DNA of 64,000 nt from an uncultured Gammaproteobacteria bacterium (GTDB lineage: Bacteria; Pseudomonadota; Gammaproteobacteria; UBA6429; Thiohalophilaceae). Each line of letters starts with the position of its first letter. The first letter of the stretch is position 1. The notes below the pieces were generated by a model. It was given only the letters and a program-made list of their open reading frames with translations. It was not told the DNA's origin and searched no databases. The stretch lies in NCBI GenBank assembly GCA_913064945.1, contig CAJYAN010000007.1:1-64000 (forward strand), read 5' to 3'. Shown piece by piece: positions 26,453 to 35,039 of the stretch. The position numbers and the translations under genes were made by a program.

Positions 26453-28177
26453 ATGCCAGGTCATTTGAAAATATCCGTAGGTCAACATACCGATAAAGGC
26501 CGTAAGGCAGTTAATCAGGATTTTTATGGTGTCTATATACCGAAACAACCGCAGTTAAGTTCGAAAGGTATCGCCATAGCCTTAGCGGATGGCATCAGTA
26601 GCAGTGATGTCGGCCAGGTCGCCAGTCAGACAGCCGTCACCAGCTTCCTGGAAGATTACTTCTGTACGGCGGAGACATGGTCAGTAAAGAAATCGGCCTA
26701 TCGGGTCCTGACGGCAACGAACTCGTGGTTATATTCTCAGACACAGAAAAGTCAGTATCGTTTTAATAAAGACAGAGGTTATGTCTGTACCCTGAGTGCG
26801 CTGGTGCTCAAATCCACAACGGCACACCTTTTTCATCTGGGCGATACACGCGTCTATCGCCTGTATGGCCAGCGACTGGAACAATTGACCAATGACCACC
26901 GCCTCCGGGTCTCTCCTGAGAAGAGTTATCTCAGTCGTGCCCTCGGTGTGAATCCTCAGCTGGAAATCGACTATAAAGCACTATCCATTACGGAGGGCGA
27001 TATTTTTGTCTTTGTGACTGACGGTGTCTATGAATATGTTAGCGATGATTTTATTTGTCAGATGATCGCCGAGTATGATAACGACCTGGATTTGGCCGCC
27101 AAGGCAATCGTGGACCAGGCGTACGAACATGGTAGTACCGATAATCTGACGGCGCAGATTATCAGAGTCGATACGCTACCGCAGCAGGACGCGGAAGAGG
27201 CCTTGCAGAAAATTACCGAGTTGCCATTTCCCCCTGTGCTGGAAGCGCGGATGGTCTTTGATGGTTATAAAATTATTAGAGAAGTGCACGCGAGTCATCG
27301 TAGTCATGTCTATCTGGCCGTCGATATCGAGAGCAATACACAGGTTATTCTTAAGACACCATCGGTTGATATGCAGGCGGACGCGAGCTATCTGGAGCGA
27401 TTCATGCTTGAAGAGTGGATCGCCCGGCGCATCAATAGTCCGTATGTGTTAAAACCATGTACCCTGACGCGTAAACGGCACTACCTCTATATCGTCAGTG
27501 AATTTATCGAGGGCCAGACGCTAACACAATGGATGCACGACCACCCAAACGCGGAACTGGATATTGTACGTAGAATCATTGACCAGATTGCCAAGGGCCT
27601 GCGCGCGTTTCATCGACTGGAAATGTTGCATCAGGACCTGCGTCCGGCGAATATTATGATCGACAATACCGGCACTGTTAAAATTATCGATTTTGGCGCC
27701 ACAAGCATAGCGGGCGTGATGGAGATTACGAGTCCATTTCGGCAGTCCGCTATGCTGGGAACGGCACAGTATAGTGCGCCGGAGTATTTTCTGGGAGAAC
27801 GAGCAACGATGCGCGCGGATTTATTTTCGCTGGCGGTAATTATGTATCAAATGCTGACGGGCAAGTTGCCTTATGGGACGCAGGTAGCTAAATCGACGAC
27901 GTTGTCCGCACAGCGGAATCTAGTCTATGACAGTATACGAAATAACCGCCGCGAGATCCCCGCCTGGGTTGATGAAGCGATCAGAAAAGCACTACAGCCA
28001 AATCCTGCGAAACGATACGCTGAACTATCCGAGTTTATCTTCGATCTGCATCAGGCCAATAAGGCATTTATTAATAAGACCCGCCCACCACTCATGGAGC
28101 GAAATCCGTTAGCTTTCTGGCAAGCCCTGTCGCTAATTCTGGCCACAATTATTGTTGTATTACTTTTGTGGCAATAA
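26453..28177 (+). CDS. Fused PP2C-type phosphatase and Ser/Thr protein kinase, membrane anchored
   Basis: A single polypeptide with opposing activities. Residues about 5-240 are a PP2C phosphatase (NQDFYG, LADGISSSDVG, LGDTRVYRL, FVTDGVYEYV, GSTDNLTAQI metal-binding blocks). Residues about 270-535 are a Hanks-type kinase with Lys301, HQDLRPAN (393-400, a variant of HRDLKxxN with Gln for Arg) and DFG at 413-415. One C-terminal membrane helix (about 552-572) anchors it facing the cytosol. The start is uncertain: ATG 26453 has no ribosome site because the terminator lies there; TTG 26465, just before KISVGQ, has AGG five bases upstream and fits relatives. It follows cynS and the FNT channel, which recurs with such kinases in my recollection of related genomes. 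Confidence 0.88.
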   Translation: MPGHLKISVGQHTDKGRKAVNQDFYGVYIPKQPQLSSKGIAIALADGISSSDVGQVASQTAVTSFLEDYFCTAETWSVKKSAYRVLTATNSWLYSQTQKSQYRFNKDRGYVCTLSALVLKSTTAHLFHLGDTRVYRLYGQRLEQLTNDHRLRVSPEKSYLSRALGVNPQLEIDYKALSITEGDIFVFVTDGVYEYVSDDFICQMIAEYDNDLDLAAKAIVDQAYEHGSTDNLTAQIIRVDTLPQQDAEEALQKITELPFPPVLEARMVFDGYKIIREVHASHRSHVYLAVDIESNTQVILKTPSVDMQADASYLERFMLEEWIARRINSPYVLKPCTLTRKRHYLYIVSEFIEGQTLTQWMHDHPNAELDIVRRIIDQIAKGLRAFHRLEMLHQDLRPANIMIDNTGTVKIIDFGATSIAGVMEITSPFRQSAMLGTAQYSAPEYFLGERATMRADLFSLAVIMYQMLTGKLPYGTQVAKSTTLSAQRNLVYDSIRNNRREIPAWVDEAIRKALQPNPAKRYAELSEFIFDLHQANKAFINKTRPPLMERNPLAFWQALSLILATIIVVLLLWQ

Positions 28178-28364
28178 TGCCGTCGGATTTTTCCGAAGGC
28201 GGCCGTCGCTGTAACCGACAACGATGTCAGCCTATCATCAATATCGAGTGCTGGTGGCTGTATTGAGTTTGACAGAGATCGTCACTCATGCAGGGTCATT
28301 TGCTGACGGCTTTATGGCGTCATCTAATCACCTACAGTGCAGATAGTCAGTAATCAGTATATAA

Positions 28365-28458
28365 GGGATGGGGGACCTGAATCCCGCCGATGTGTGGCGC
28401 GACCTACCAAAGGGCAGGCTTTGGGGCTTGTCTGGCCCCCGCGTATAGTGTCGACGCG
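28365..28458. other. Cluster of five consecutive short hairpins (candidate structured RNA)
   Basis: Within 94 bases five perfect stems follow each other: GGGAT/ATCCC (28365-28385), CGCC/GGCG (28385-28399), CCAAAG/CTTTGG (28407-28424), GGGGC/GCCCC (28423-28439) and CGCGT/ACGCG (28440-28458); neighbouring stems share a few bases. No known riboswitch or RNA family fits by eye. It lies in the 378-base gap between the kinase gene and the coiled-coil gene at 28556, which otherwise holds no gene. GG-rich loops are present. Confidence 0.5.
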
Positions 28459-28555
28459 ACCAGGGAGCACTAAACACTTGACGGGGGAGGATAATTCCGC
28501 TTGTATGGACCTCTGGTAACCTACTGAATAGTATTGATAAAGTAAGGTGCACACT

Positions 28556-29236
28556 ATGATACATTTTAGCGAAAGTTTAATCGTCATCCTCATCCAGGCA
28601 ATTATCGTTTTATCACTGGCCTCGCTGGGGTTATTAGTAGCCCTGATCAAAAAACATGACAAGCTCAAGGCCTATGTTCGCTCTCAGGAGGCTGAACAGC
28701 ACAGCTCAAATTCGGTCAGCGTGGAGCATTATCTTGCCACCGAAGTTAAATTAACAGAAGGCCGATCAGAGCTTCTCTATAAGGACACCGACCTTTTATC
28801 GACGGAGTTTGGTGAAGCCGACTGGCTAGTCTTAAGAGTGAAATTTCTTGAAATCGAAAAGGGTTTTTCCAGCACGACAGATCGGGAAGACAATTTCTGG
28901 AAGCTGTTAGGCGTTAGTTTGAAAAATATGCTAAGCGAAATGAAGCTGGTTAAACGCGTACAGGCAAACGATGCTAAAGAAGAAGATGATGATGAAGTAA
29001 AAGAATTAAAAAATATGTTAAAAGAGCAGGCAGCCGATATAGAGAAATTGAATGATGAGCTGAGCGGGGCTGATACAGAGGAAAAAGTGGAAATTATGAA
29101 AGACAAATTACTGAAGCTTAGTAATAGCCACCGGGAACTGTCTCACTGTGTAATGGTGCTAGAAGATGAGAACCTGTTTTTGCGCGAACAAATTCGCTCT
29201 TTGTTAGCCGATGATGCGGCTGTCGAAACTAGCTGA
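28556..29236 (+). CDS. Membrane-anchored coiled-coil protein
   Basis: Residues 8-30 form one N-terminal membrane helix; the rest is cytosolic, acidic and largely coiled coil (about 125-215, with a KEEDDDEVKELKNMLKEQAA stretch). Start chosen at ATG 28556 for AAGG at 28544-28547; the frame is open three codons earlier from GTG. No family recognised. It could be a structural or scaffold protein. The hairpin cluster in its upstream region may be part of its leader. Confidence 0.6.
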   Translation: MIHFSESLIVILIQAIIVLSLASLGLLVALIKKHDKLKAYVRSQEAEQHSSNSVSVEHYLATEVKLTEGRSELLYKDTDLLSTEFGEADWLVLRVKFLEIEKGFSSTTDREDNFWKLLGVSLKNMLSEMKLVKRVQANDAKEEDDDEVKELKNMLKEQAADIEKLNDELSGADTEEKVEIMKDKLLKLSNSHRELSHCVMVLEDENLFLREQIRSLLADDAAVETS

Positions 29237-29435
29237 CGTATACTGCATGTCGACAAGTCGTTGCAGGGTCGTAGATTTTCGGCGGCTTATTTTGCAGGAG
29301 GGACTTAGACGCATTGGACTCTGCATGAAAAATCCCCTGTGGAGTAGTGTTAAAAGTATTTTTGTTTGAGGGCGTTGAGGTTATACTAAGTATATTATAA
29401 TATTCTTATTAAATTCACGGTTGCCGAGTATCCGC

Positions 29436-30746
29436 ATGGACGAAGCATTGCATCATATTATTATAGTCGGTGGTGGGGCTGGTGGACTCGAACTGGCAAC
29501 GCGCCTGGGTAAGACCCTGGGCAAGCCAAAAAAGGCACGCATTACGCTACTGGATTTTCATCGAACCCATATCTGGAAGCCGTTGCTACATGAAGTGGCC
29601 GCGGGGACGTTCGATGCCTATGAGAATCAAATCGAGTACATGGCACAGGCGGCCAAAAATCATTTTGAGTTTCGTCTCGGTCGTATGGATCATCTGGATC
29701 GAGCGACACGTACTGTTTATCTGGCACCGACTCATAATGACAAAGGTGAAGAAATAATTCCGCGCCGTCAATTTCACTATGATACGTTGATCATGGCCGT
29801 AGGTAGCGTTAGCAATGATTTTGAGATTGAGGGCGTAAGTGAGCACTGTCTATTCCTGGATACCGTTCGTCAGGCAGAGTCTTTTCAGAATAAGTTATTA
29901 GAGGCCTATATCCGTGCCAATACCCAGTCCGTCCCGCTGATGTCAGGACAACTGGATGTTGTTATTGCCGGCGGGGGCGCGACTGGGATAGAGTTGTCGG
30001 CACAGTTACACAAGGTCTCCCGACTGTTTAAGACTTATGGTCTGGACCAGATAAACCCGGGCGATATCCAGATTAATATTGTCGAGGCCGCCGATCGAAT
30101 TCTTCCTGGTTTACCGCCACGCCTGTCACAGGCCACTGAAGATGAACTGACCAAGTTAAACATTAAAGTTTTAAAAAATGAGCGCGTGGTTAAGGTAACT
30201 AAAACGGAACTGCACACCAATACCGGACGTGTTATCCCTGCCTGTATTAAGGTCTGGGCGGCGGGGATTAAGGCACCAGATTTTCTACAGGATATCGCTG
30301 GCCTGGAGACCAACCGCATCAATCAGCTGGTTGTTCGACCAACACTGCAAACCACGCGGGATGAAAATATTTTTGCGCTGGGTGATTGCGCCGAATGCCC
30401 CTGGCCGCAGGCCAATAGCATTGTCCCACCGCGGGCGCAGTCGGCACATCAGCAGGCATCGTTGTTAGCAAAAAGTATGAAACGTCGCCTTGCTGGTAAG
30501 CCGATTGCGGATTTTCGATATTATGATTATGGTTCGCTAGTATCCCTGGGGAAGTACAGTACCGTTGGTAACCTGATGGGCAACCTGACCGGGAGCGTGA
30601 TGATCGAGGGCTTTATGGCACGTATGGTGTACTTATCACTGTACAAACTCCACCAGTTTGCCCTGTTTGGCTTTTACCGCACCATGATGTTGAGTATTTC
30701 ACATCTGTTTCGTGCCAGCGTGCACCCGGAAATTAAACTCCATTAG
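29436..30746 (+). CDS. ndh: Type II NADH:quinone oxidoreductase (NDH-2)
   Basis: Non-proton-pumping NADH dehydrogenase on the inner face of the membrane. Two dinucleotide folds are seen: FAD-binding IIIVGGGAGGLELATRLG near the N-terminus and NADH-binding DVVIAGGGATGIELSAQL near residue 170. The second FAD motif is NIFALGDCAECPW. The C-terminal amphipathic/hydrophobic region (after about 385) fits membrane attachment. Length 436 aa. ATG 29436 is preferred to TTG 29421; a GAG lies eight bases upstream. It feeds quinol to terminal oxidases and may serve the reductase operon at 38431-41621 indirectly. Confidence 0.87.
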   Translation: MDEALHHIIIVGGGAGGLELATRLGKTLGKPKKARITLLDFHRTHIWKPLLHEVAAGTFDAYENQIEYMAQAAKNHFEFRLGRMDHLDRATRTVYLAPTHNDKGEEIIPRRQFHYDTLIMAVGSVSNDFEIEGVSEHCLFLDTVRQAESFQNKLLEAYIRANTQSVPLMSGQLDVVIAGGGATGIELSAQLHKVSRLFKTYGLDQINPGDIQINIVEAADRILPGLPPRLSQATEDELTKLNIKVLKNERVVKVTKTELHTNTGRVIPACIKVWAAGIKAPDFLQDIAGLETNRINQLVVRPTLQTTRDENIFALGDCAECPWPQANSIVPPRAQSAHQQASLLAKSMKRRLAGKPIADFRYYDYGSLVSLGKYSTVGNLMGNLTGSVMIEGFMARMVYLSLYKLHQFALFGFYRTMMLSISHLFRASVHPEIKLH

Positions 30747-30850
30747 GCGTAAACCAATCGCCGGATTTCGATGCAGAGAAATGCCTGCCGTACTGTTAAC
30801 GCAGCAGGGAAAGTCTGATAATAAAGCGGTCGAGATGGGAATTGTCCTGC

Positions 30851-31639
30851 CTAGGGTTCGAGTTTTGATAATTCAATGATTCGTTCATTGCATGAGACTA
30901 TGGTTCGCGCCATGTCATGGATAAGCTTTTGGACAGTATCGGGGCGCGCGGCCAGTAAGCTTCGAAAATTATCACTTTTAACCACGATGGTGTCACATGC
31001 GGTGGTCGCGATAATACTGGCGGAGCGTTTTGTATTCGTCAGGGCGGCGATGGCACCGAAGATTTCATCCCGATTAATCTCACCAACCTCTGTGTCGTTG
31101 TGCAAGACCTTGGCCGCCCCAGTCATGAGTGTAAAAACATCATCACCATCGGTGTTGGCCTCGATAATGGTCTCACCTTGCTCATAATGGCGAAACTCTG
31201 GAGAAAAATTCGACTCCTGTCGGCTAAAATGACACAGGAGTAACTGGTAGCTCTGGGTCAGGCAAGAGAGATACTGGTTCCAGAGCAGAAATTTAGTCTG
31301 GTCCGCGGCAATGGTGTCGAGAAATGTCTGCCCATCATATTCATCAAGTGTAACCGCGAAGTCGTTTTCGTAGGCGGTGAATTTTTCCTGTATAAGAGCT
31401 TCGCCACCGATCAGGTCGCCGCTTTCGTGTACAACAATTAACTGACCGGCGAAGGTCTCGTTAATAGTGCCGTCTTTCAGGAGATAGAGTGAGCCGGTAT
31501 TTGCGATAAGGGGCTTGTTGGCGACGACCTTTAGATTATGTGATTTAATGGGACAGTTATGTAAAAGCTCTGCAACAAGTGAATGACAGGTTTTCCATAG
31601 GGTCTCGACACTCGCGGGTACATCAAAGTTATGATACAT
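30851..31639 (-). CDS. Cyclic nucleotide-binding-domain protein, no output domain
   Basis: A 262-aa protein with a clear C-terminal CNB domain (about 145-255: GETIIEANTDGDDVFTLMTG, VGEINRDEIFGAIAALTN, RSASIIATTACDTIVV). The N-terminal half has the contour of a second, degenerate CNB fold. No HTH or catalytic domain follows, so it is not a Crp-type regulator. The PBC Arg expected for cAMP binding is not obvious. Role unknown; perhaps a binding protein that senses a nucleotide. Confidence 0.75.
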   Translation of the reverse strand: MYHNFDVPASVETLWKTCHSLVAELLHNCPIKSHNLKVVANKPLIANTGSLYLLKDGTINETFAGQLIVVHESGDLIGGEALIQEKFTAYENDFAVTLDEYDGQTFLDTIAADQTKFLLWNQYLSCLTQSYQLLLCHFSRQESNFSPEFRHYEQGETIIEANTDGDDVFTLMTGAAKVLHNDTEVGEINRDEIFGAIAALTNTKRSASIIATTACDTIVVKSDNFRSLLAARPDTVQKLIHDMARTIVSCNERIIELSKLEP

Positions 31640-31771
31640 AATATTATCGTCTGCCGGGAATAATCATTTTAATACTATAGTCAAGTGATGGCGTAAGTGA
31701 AAGGCGACAGCATGCTAACTATGTGATGCTGTTATCAGGGAAAATTGGACCTCGGAGTTAAAAAGCGAATA

Positions 31772-32590
31772 ATGCGTATTCTATTGTTGAGCCTGCTGAT
31801 ACTAATGTTTGCGGAAAACAGTGCCGCGGAACCAGCCCGTGATGATTCCCGTTGGGAGCTGGGCGTTGGCGTGGGCGCGCTGAGTATCCCGGACTATCGC
31901 GGCTCAGATCAGCGGCGGGACTATGTCGCACCTATTCCCTATGTCCGTTATAGCGGCAAGCGGTTAAAGGTGGATCGAGAGGGGGGACGATATTATTTTT
32001 ATGATGGCAAACGAGTTAAACTTGATTTAAGTGCGACATTTAATTTTCCAGTCGATAGCGAGAGGAATACCGCTCGACAAGGCATGCCTGGTCTGGGAGC
32101 TATCCTCGAAGCGGGGCCGAGATTACAGTGGCATTTATGGGAGAGCCAGGATCATCGGCTGAGATTGCGATTTGGGGCACCGCTGCGTTTTGCGATAAAC
32201 CTCTCTAAGGTAAGTAATGAAGGTCTATTTTTTGCACCGTATGTCCAGGTTCGTTATTTCACGACTCTGGAGATGGCCCTATCCATTGGTCCCATGTGGG
32301 CTTCTAAGAAATATCACGATTATTATTATCAGGTAGAACAGCAGTACGCAACTGCCGTTCGTCCCGCGTACGATGCGACGGCGGGTTATAGTGGTTTTCG
32401 GATTACCCTGACGGCCAGTCATCGTCTTAACAAACGCTACTGGTGGGGGGGATTTTTACGTTACGATAATTTGTCCGGTGCCGCCTTTGTAAATAGTCCT
32501 CTTGTCAAACAAACAGATGCATTCATGGCGGGCATTGTTATTGCCTACGTCTTTAAACCGGTAAAACAGTATTATGGCGGTCAGGAATAA
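31772..32590 (+). CDS. MipA/OmpV family outer-membrane protein
   Basis: A signal peptide (about 1-20, ending SAAEP) precedes a barrel with the family start WELGVGVGALSIPDYRGSDQ and repeated aromatic-ended strands; YVAPIPYVRYSG and ARQGMPGLGAILEAGPRLQW are conserved. MipA/OmpV proteins act as scaffolds for murein enzymes or as porin-like channels. ATG 31772 is chosen since it gives the signal peptide; GGAG lies 14 bases upstream. Followed by an AraC regulator on the same strand. Confidence 0.84.
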   Translation: MRILLLSLLILMFAENSAAEPARDDSRWELGVGVGALSIPDYRGSDQRRDYVAPIPYVRYSGKRLKVDREGGRYYFYDGKRVKLDLSATFNFPVDSERNTARQGMPGLGAILEAGPRLQWHLWESQDHRLRLRFGAPLRFAINLSKVSNEGLFFAPYVQVRYFTTLEMALSIGPMWASKKYHDYYYQVEQQYATAVRPAYDATAGYSGFRITLTASHRLNKRYWWGGFLRYDNLSGAAFVNSPLVKQTDAFMAGIVIAYVFKPVKQYYGGQE

Positions 32591-32630
32591 GTAATGCTTC
32601 AGGCAGATAGAATTTGGCACTTGAAAATGT

Positions 32631-33647
32631 ATGGCTCGCCAATATGGCGGGATGTCTGCTATTGTAGTCATGATGACTAAGCACAAGATTAAAACGCAGA
32701 CCTCGGATGAGTATATTCGACGCATCAATAAAGCACAGGAATTTATCGCGCAACATCTCGATCAAAACATACGATTAGAGGAAGTTGCCCGTAGCAGTTA
32801 TTTCTCGCCCTATCACTTTCATCGCATTTTTCATGCCCTGGTAGGGGAAACGGTGAATGATTATGTCGCACGCAAACGCATGGAAAAGGCAGCCAAACGC
32901 CTGGTTTACAAACCGGGTCTGAGTGTGACGCAGGTAGCCGAGATGGGTGGATTTTCTTCAAGTGCCAATTTTGCGCGGGCCTTTAAACTGTACTTTGGTG
33001 TTAGTGCCTCTGATTTGCGAGCAGGACGCTCACCAAATATTGATGATACGAATAGCAAGATTGGAAAACTTTTTCGCAAGCATGGAAAGGCATTTAATCC
33101 GCTGGATCTTTATTCTCAATTTGTTACCGCGACAGTGGTATTCGATAATGACAAATTAGAGGAAATGTTGATGAACGTGAAAGTAGAAGAAATGCAGGAA
33201 AAATCGGTTGCCTATCTAACGGCCCCCAATGGCTATGCCTTAGAGGCGATCTATTCAACCTGGGACAAGCTCATTCACTGGGCCAATAGTCAGGGCATTG
33301 CGGATGACAGGCAGGCGCGTTTTGCCATATGCCATGATAATCCTTTGATCACTCCCGAAGATAAATGCCGTTATGATGCGGCCATTGTTATTGACCCTGA
33401 AATGGCGGTGCTGCAGCCCTATACTAAAACGATTATTCCCGCTGGTAAGTATGCCATTGCTTATTACAAGGACACGGCGGATAAAATAAATGATTTTATG
33501 ACAGAACTATGTTCGCAGTGGTTATGTCATAGTGGCTACGAGCCGGACAATTATCCGCCTCTGTTTAACTACCAGAATGACTCCAGAAAAGACGGCTATG
33601 TAGAAATGAACGTCTACATCAAGGTCAAGGGATTGCAAGCGGCCTGA
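32631..33647 (+). CDS. AraC-family regulator with GyrI-like effector domain
   Basis: Residues about 28-130 hold two AraC HTH motifs (IRLEEVARSSYFSPYHFHRIF and LSVTQVAEMGGFSSSANFARAF). Residues about 175-335 form a GyrI-like/Rob-type ligand pocket domain (KVEEMQEKSVAYLTAPNGYA). This N-terminal HTH/C-terminal effector order is typical of Rob/SoxS-related multidrug-responsive activators. The start is uncertain; ATGs at 32670 and 32673 (MTKHKIKT..) are as likely as 32631, none with a good ribosome site. It may control the MipA gene just upstream. Confidence 0.86.
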   Translation: MARQYGGMSAIVVMMTKHKIKTQTSDEYIRRINKAQEFIAQHLDQNIRLEEVARSSYFSPYHFHRIFHALVGETVNDYVARKRMEKAAKRLVYKPGLSVTQVAEMGGFSSSANFARAFKLYFGVSASDLRAGRSPNIDDTNSKIGKLFRKHGKAFNPLDLYSQFVTATVVFDNDKLEEMLMNVKVEEMQEKSVAYLTAPNGYALEAIYSTWDKLIHWANSQGIADDRQARFAICHDNPLITPEDKCRYDAAIVIDPEMAVLQPYTKTIIPAGKYAIAYYKDTADKINDFMTELCSQWLCHSGYEPDNYPPLFNYQNDSRKDGYVEMNVYIKVKGLQAA

Positions 33648-33660
33648 TCAGCTGTAAAAT

Positions 33661-33725
33661 AATATTCGCGCCAGTTCGGTATGAGGCTACTTTTGTAGCC
33701 ACCTGCCGAACTGGCGGGAAATATT
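33661..33725. terminator. Large nested perfect hairpin after the AraC gene
   Basis: Three nested arms: AATATT (33661-33666/33720-33725), CGCCAGTTCGG with CCGAACTGGCG (33669-33679/33706-33716), and GGCTAC with GTAGCC around TTTT (33685-33690/33695-33700), separated by symmetric five-base bulges. No run of T follows, so classical termination is not certain. It ends 56 bases before the lipoprotein gene. Confidence 0.7.
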
Positions 33726-33780
33726 GCTTCTCTGGGTGGGTTACTTATAATGAACCAGGAATCATCAGAGGATTGAGATT

Positions 33781-34479
33781 GTGAAGAGATGGCATTTCAT
33801 TTTATTGTTACTGGCGTTGGCTGGTTTTACCGCCTGTTCAACAGTAAGTGGCCCGGTACAGGGTTATCCCGGTCCGCCGCGTCCCGCCAGTGAAACGGCC
33901 CACCTGCGTATCCCGGCGGCTATTACGGTGGAAAAAATCGATGGCCAGGAGGTGCAGGTCCCTTCAGTTTTAAAAGGTTTCAATGATATCTATTTGCTTC
34001 CAGGCGAGCATCGTATTGATTTTAAATATGAACTCTACTGGGGCAATAATGACAATGGTATGCTGGTCAAGTCGGATGTTGTGGGAGTCGTAACGACATT
34101 CAAAGCAGGCATGAATTATGACCTCCGCTATCCTGTACCTGATGGTGAAGAGGATGCCTACGAAAAAGCACGTAAGTTTAAGGCAACACTGCTTGAAAAA
34201 GAGACAGGTCGCCAGGTTGTATCGCAATCCGTCGCTGAATTAAACCAGCTCAGGATGTCTGCTAGCAGGGCGATACATCGTCAACGGCTTGCTGCGAAGG
34301 TGGCCGACACTCCCTCCAGTGCAGACACCTCCGATATTGCTGTACCGATGGGTATCACTGCCGAAACGGCCGCACACGAAGATGCCGTCAAACGACTTAA
34401 ATTCTGGTGGTTGACGGCAAGTCCGGAAGAACGTCAACAATTTAAGACCTGGATGGAATCAGTTCAGGGAATAAAATAA
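33781..34479 (+). CDS. Lipoprotein of the DUF2057 (YccT) kind
   Basis: A 232-aa protein starting at GTG 33781 with AGAGGA eight bases before. A signal with lipobox FTAC (Cys 19) predicts lipidation. The region LRIPAAITVEKIDGQEVQVP and YLLPGEHRIDFKYELYWG corresponds to the beta-rich DUF2057 fold; the last 30 residues (LKFWWLTASPEERQQFKTWM) match the end of that family. Probably periplasmic-facing; function unknown. A strong terminator follows. Confidence 0.72.
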   Translation: MKRWHFILLLLALAGFTACSTVSGPVQGYPGPPRPASETAHLRIPAAITVEKIDGQEVQVPSVLKGFNDIYLLPGEHRIDFKYELYWGNNDNGMLVKSDVVGVVTTFKAGMNYDLRYPVPDGEEDAYEKARKFKATLLEKETGRQVVSQSVAELNQLRMSASRAIHRQRLAAKVADTPSSADTSDIAVPMGITAETAAHEDAVKRLKFWWLTASPEERQQFKTWMESVQGIK

Positions 34480-34508
34480 GAGACGAGCACATGTATCGTT
34501 AAGATCAC

Positions 34509-34539
34509 AAAGGCCATATTGATATGGCCTTTTGTTTTT
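34509..34539 (+). terminator. Rho-independent terminator after the DUF2057 lipoprotein
   Basis: AAAGGCCATAT (34509-34519) pairs perfectly with ATATGGCCTTT (34522-34532) over a two-base turn, followed by TGTTTTT. It cleanly ends the lipoprotein gene. Confidence 0.88.
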
Positions 34540-34675
34540 CCCCGCCGCATTCCCCGCTGAAGTTATCGCTGTGATAATTTTGTGAATTATTCTGGTTACA
34601 CTGCACGGGTAGTGTCCAGTCATGCCTTAAATAGGTATTACAGAAATTATAAATCAACGCCAACCAGGAGGAATA

Positions 34676-34801
34676 ATGAAAATTAAAGTTGCTCTACTCT
34701 TTGCCGCGGTACTGTTATTGCAAGCCTGTGGGACGAATGGAAGTATGATGCATTCTGCCGTGTCCATGGACAAGGTTGCTGTAGCGATGAATACGTACTA
34801 A
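34676..34801 (+). CDS. 41-residue lipoprotein, entericidin-like in size
   Basis: A short gene with an excellent AGGAGG site six bases before the ATG. The protein begins MKIKVALLFAAVLLLQAC, with a signal peptide and lipobox LLQAC (Cys 18). The mature part is only 24 residues (GTNGSMMHSAVSMDKV.., Met-rich). It is between the terminator at 34509-34539 and the M48 protease, so it should have its own promoter. No known family can be named; size and topology recall entericidins. Confidence 0.7.
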   Translation: MKIKVALLFAAVLLLQACGTNGSMMHSAVSMDKVAVAMNTY

Positions 34802-35039
34802 CGAGAAAGCAGGGTTGGCGGGAAAAGGACATTCCCCCGACCATATCAGGTAGGAAATCATTGGCCTGCCGTTTAGACCTGATAACCCTTTTATAGTGAC
34901 ATGCAGGCGGCTGTTGTAGTTTAATCTCTGCCCAAATTGACACGATACCTGACTTGTAAAGCATGACTTTTCTGCCTAGGCTTTAACTAAGTTGTAACAG
35001 AAAAGTGGTAATCGACGGCTGGTTACCATCAGGGGGTAG

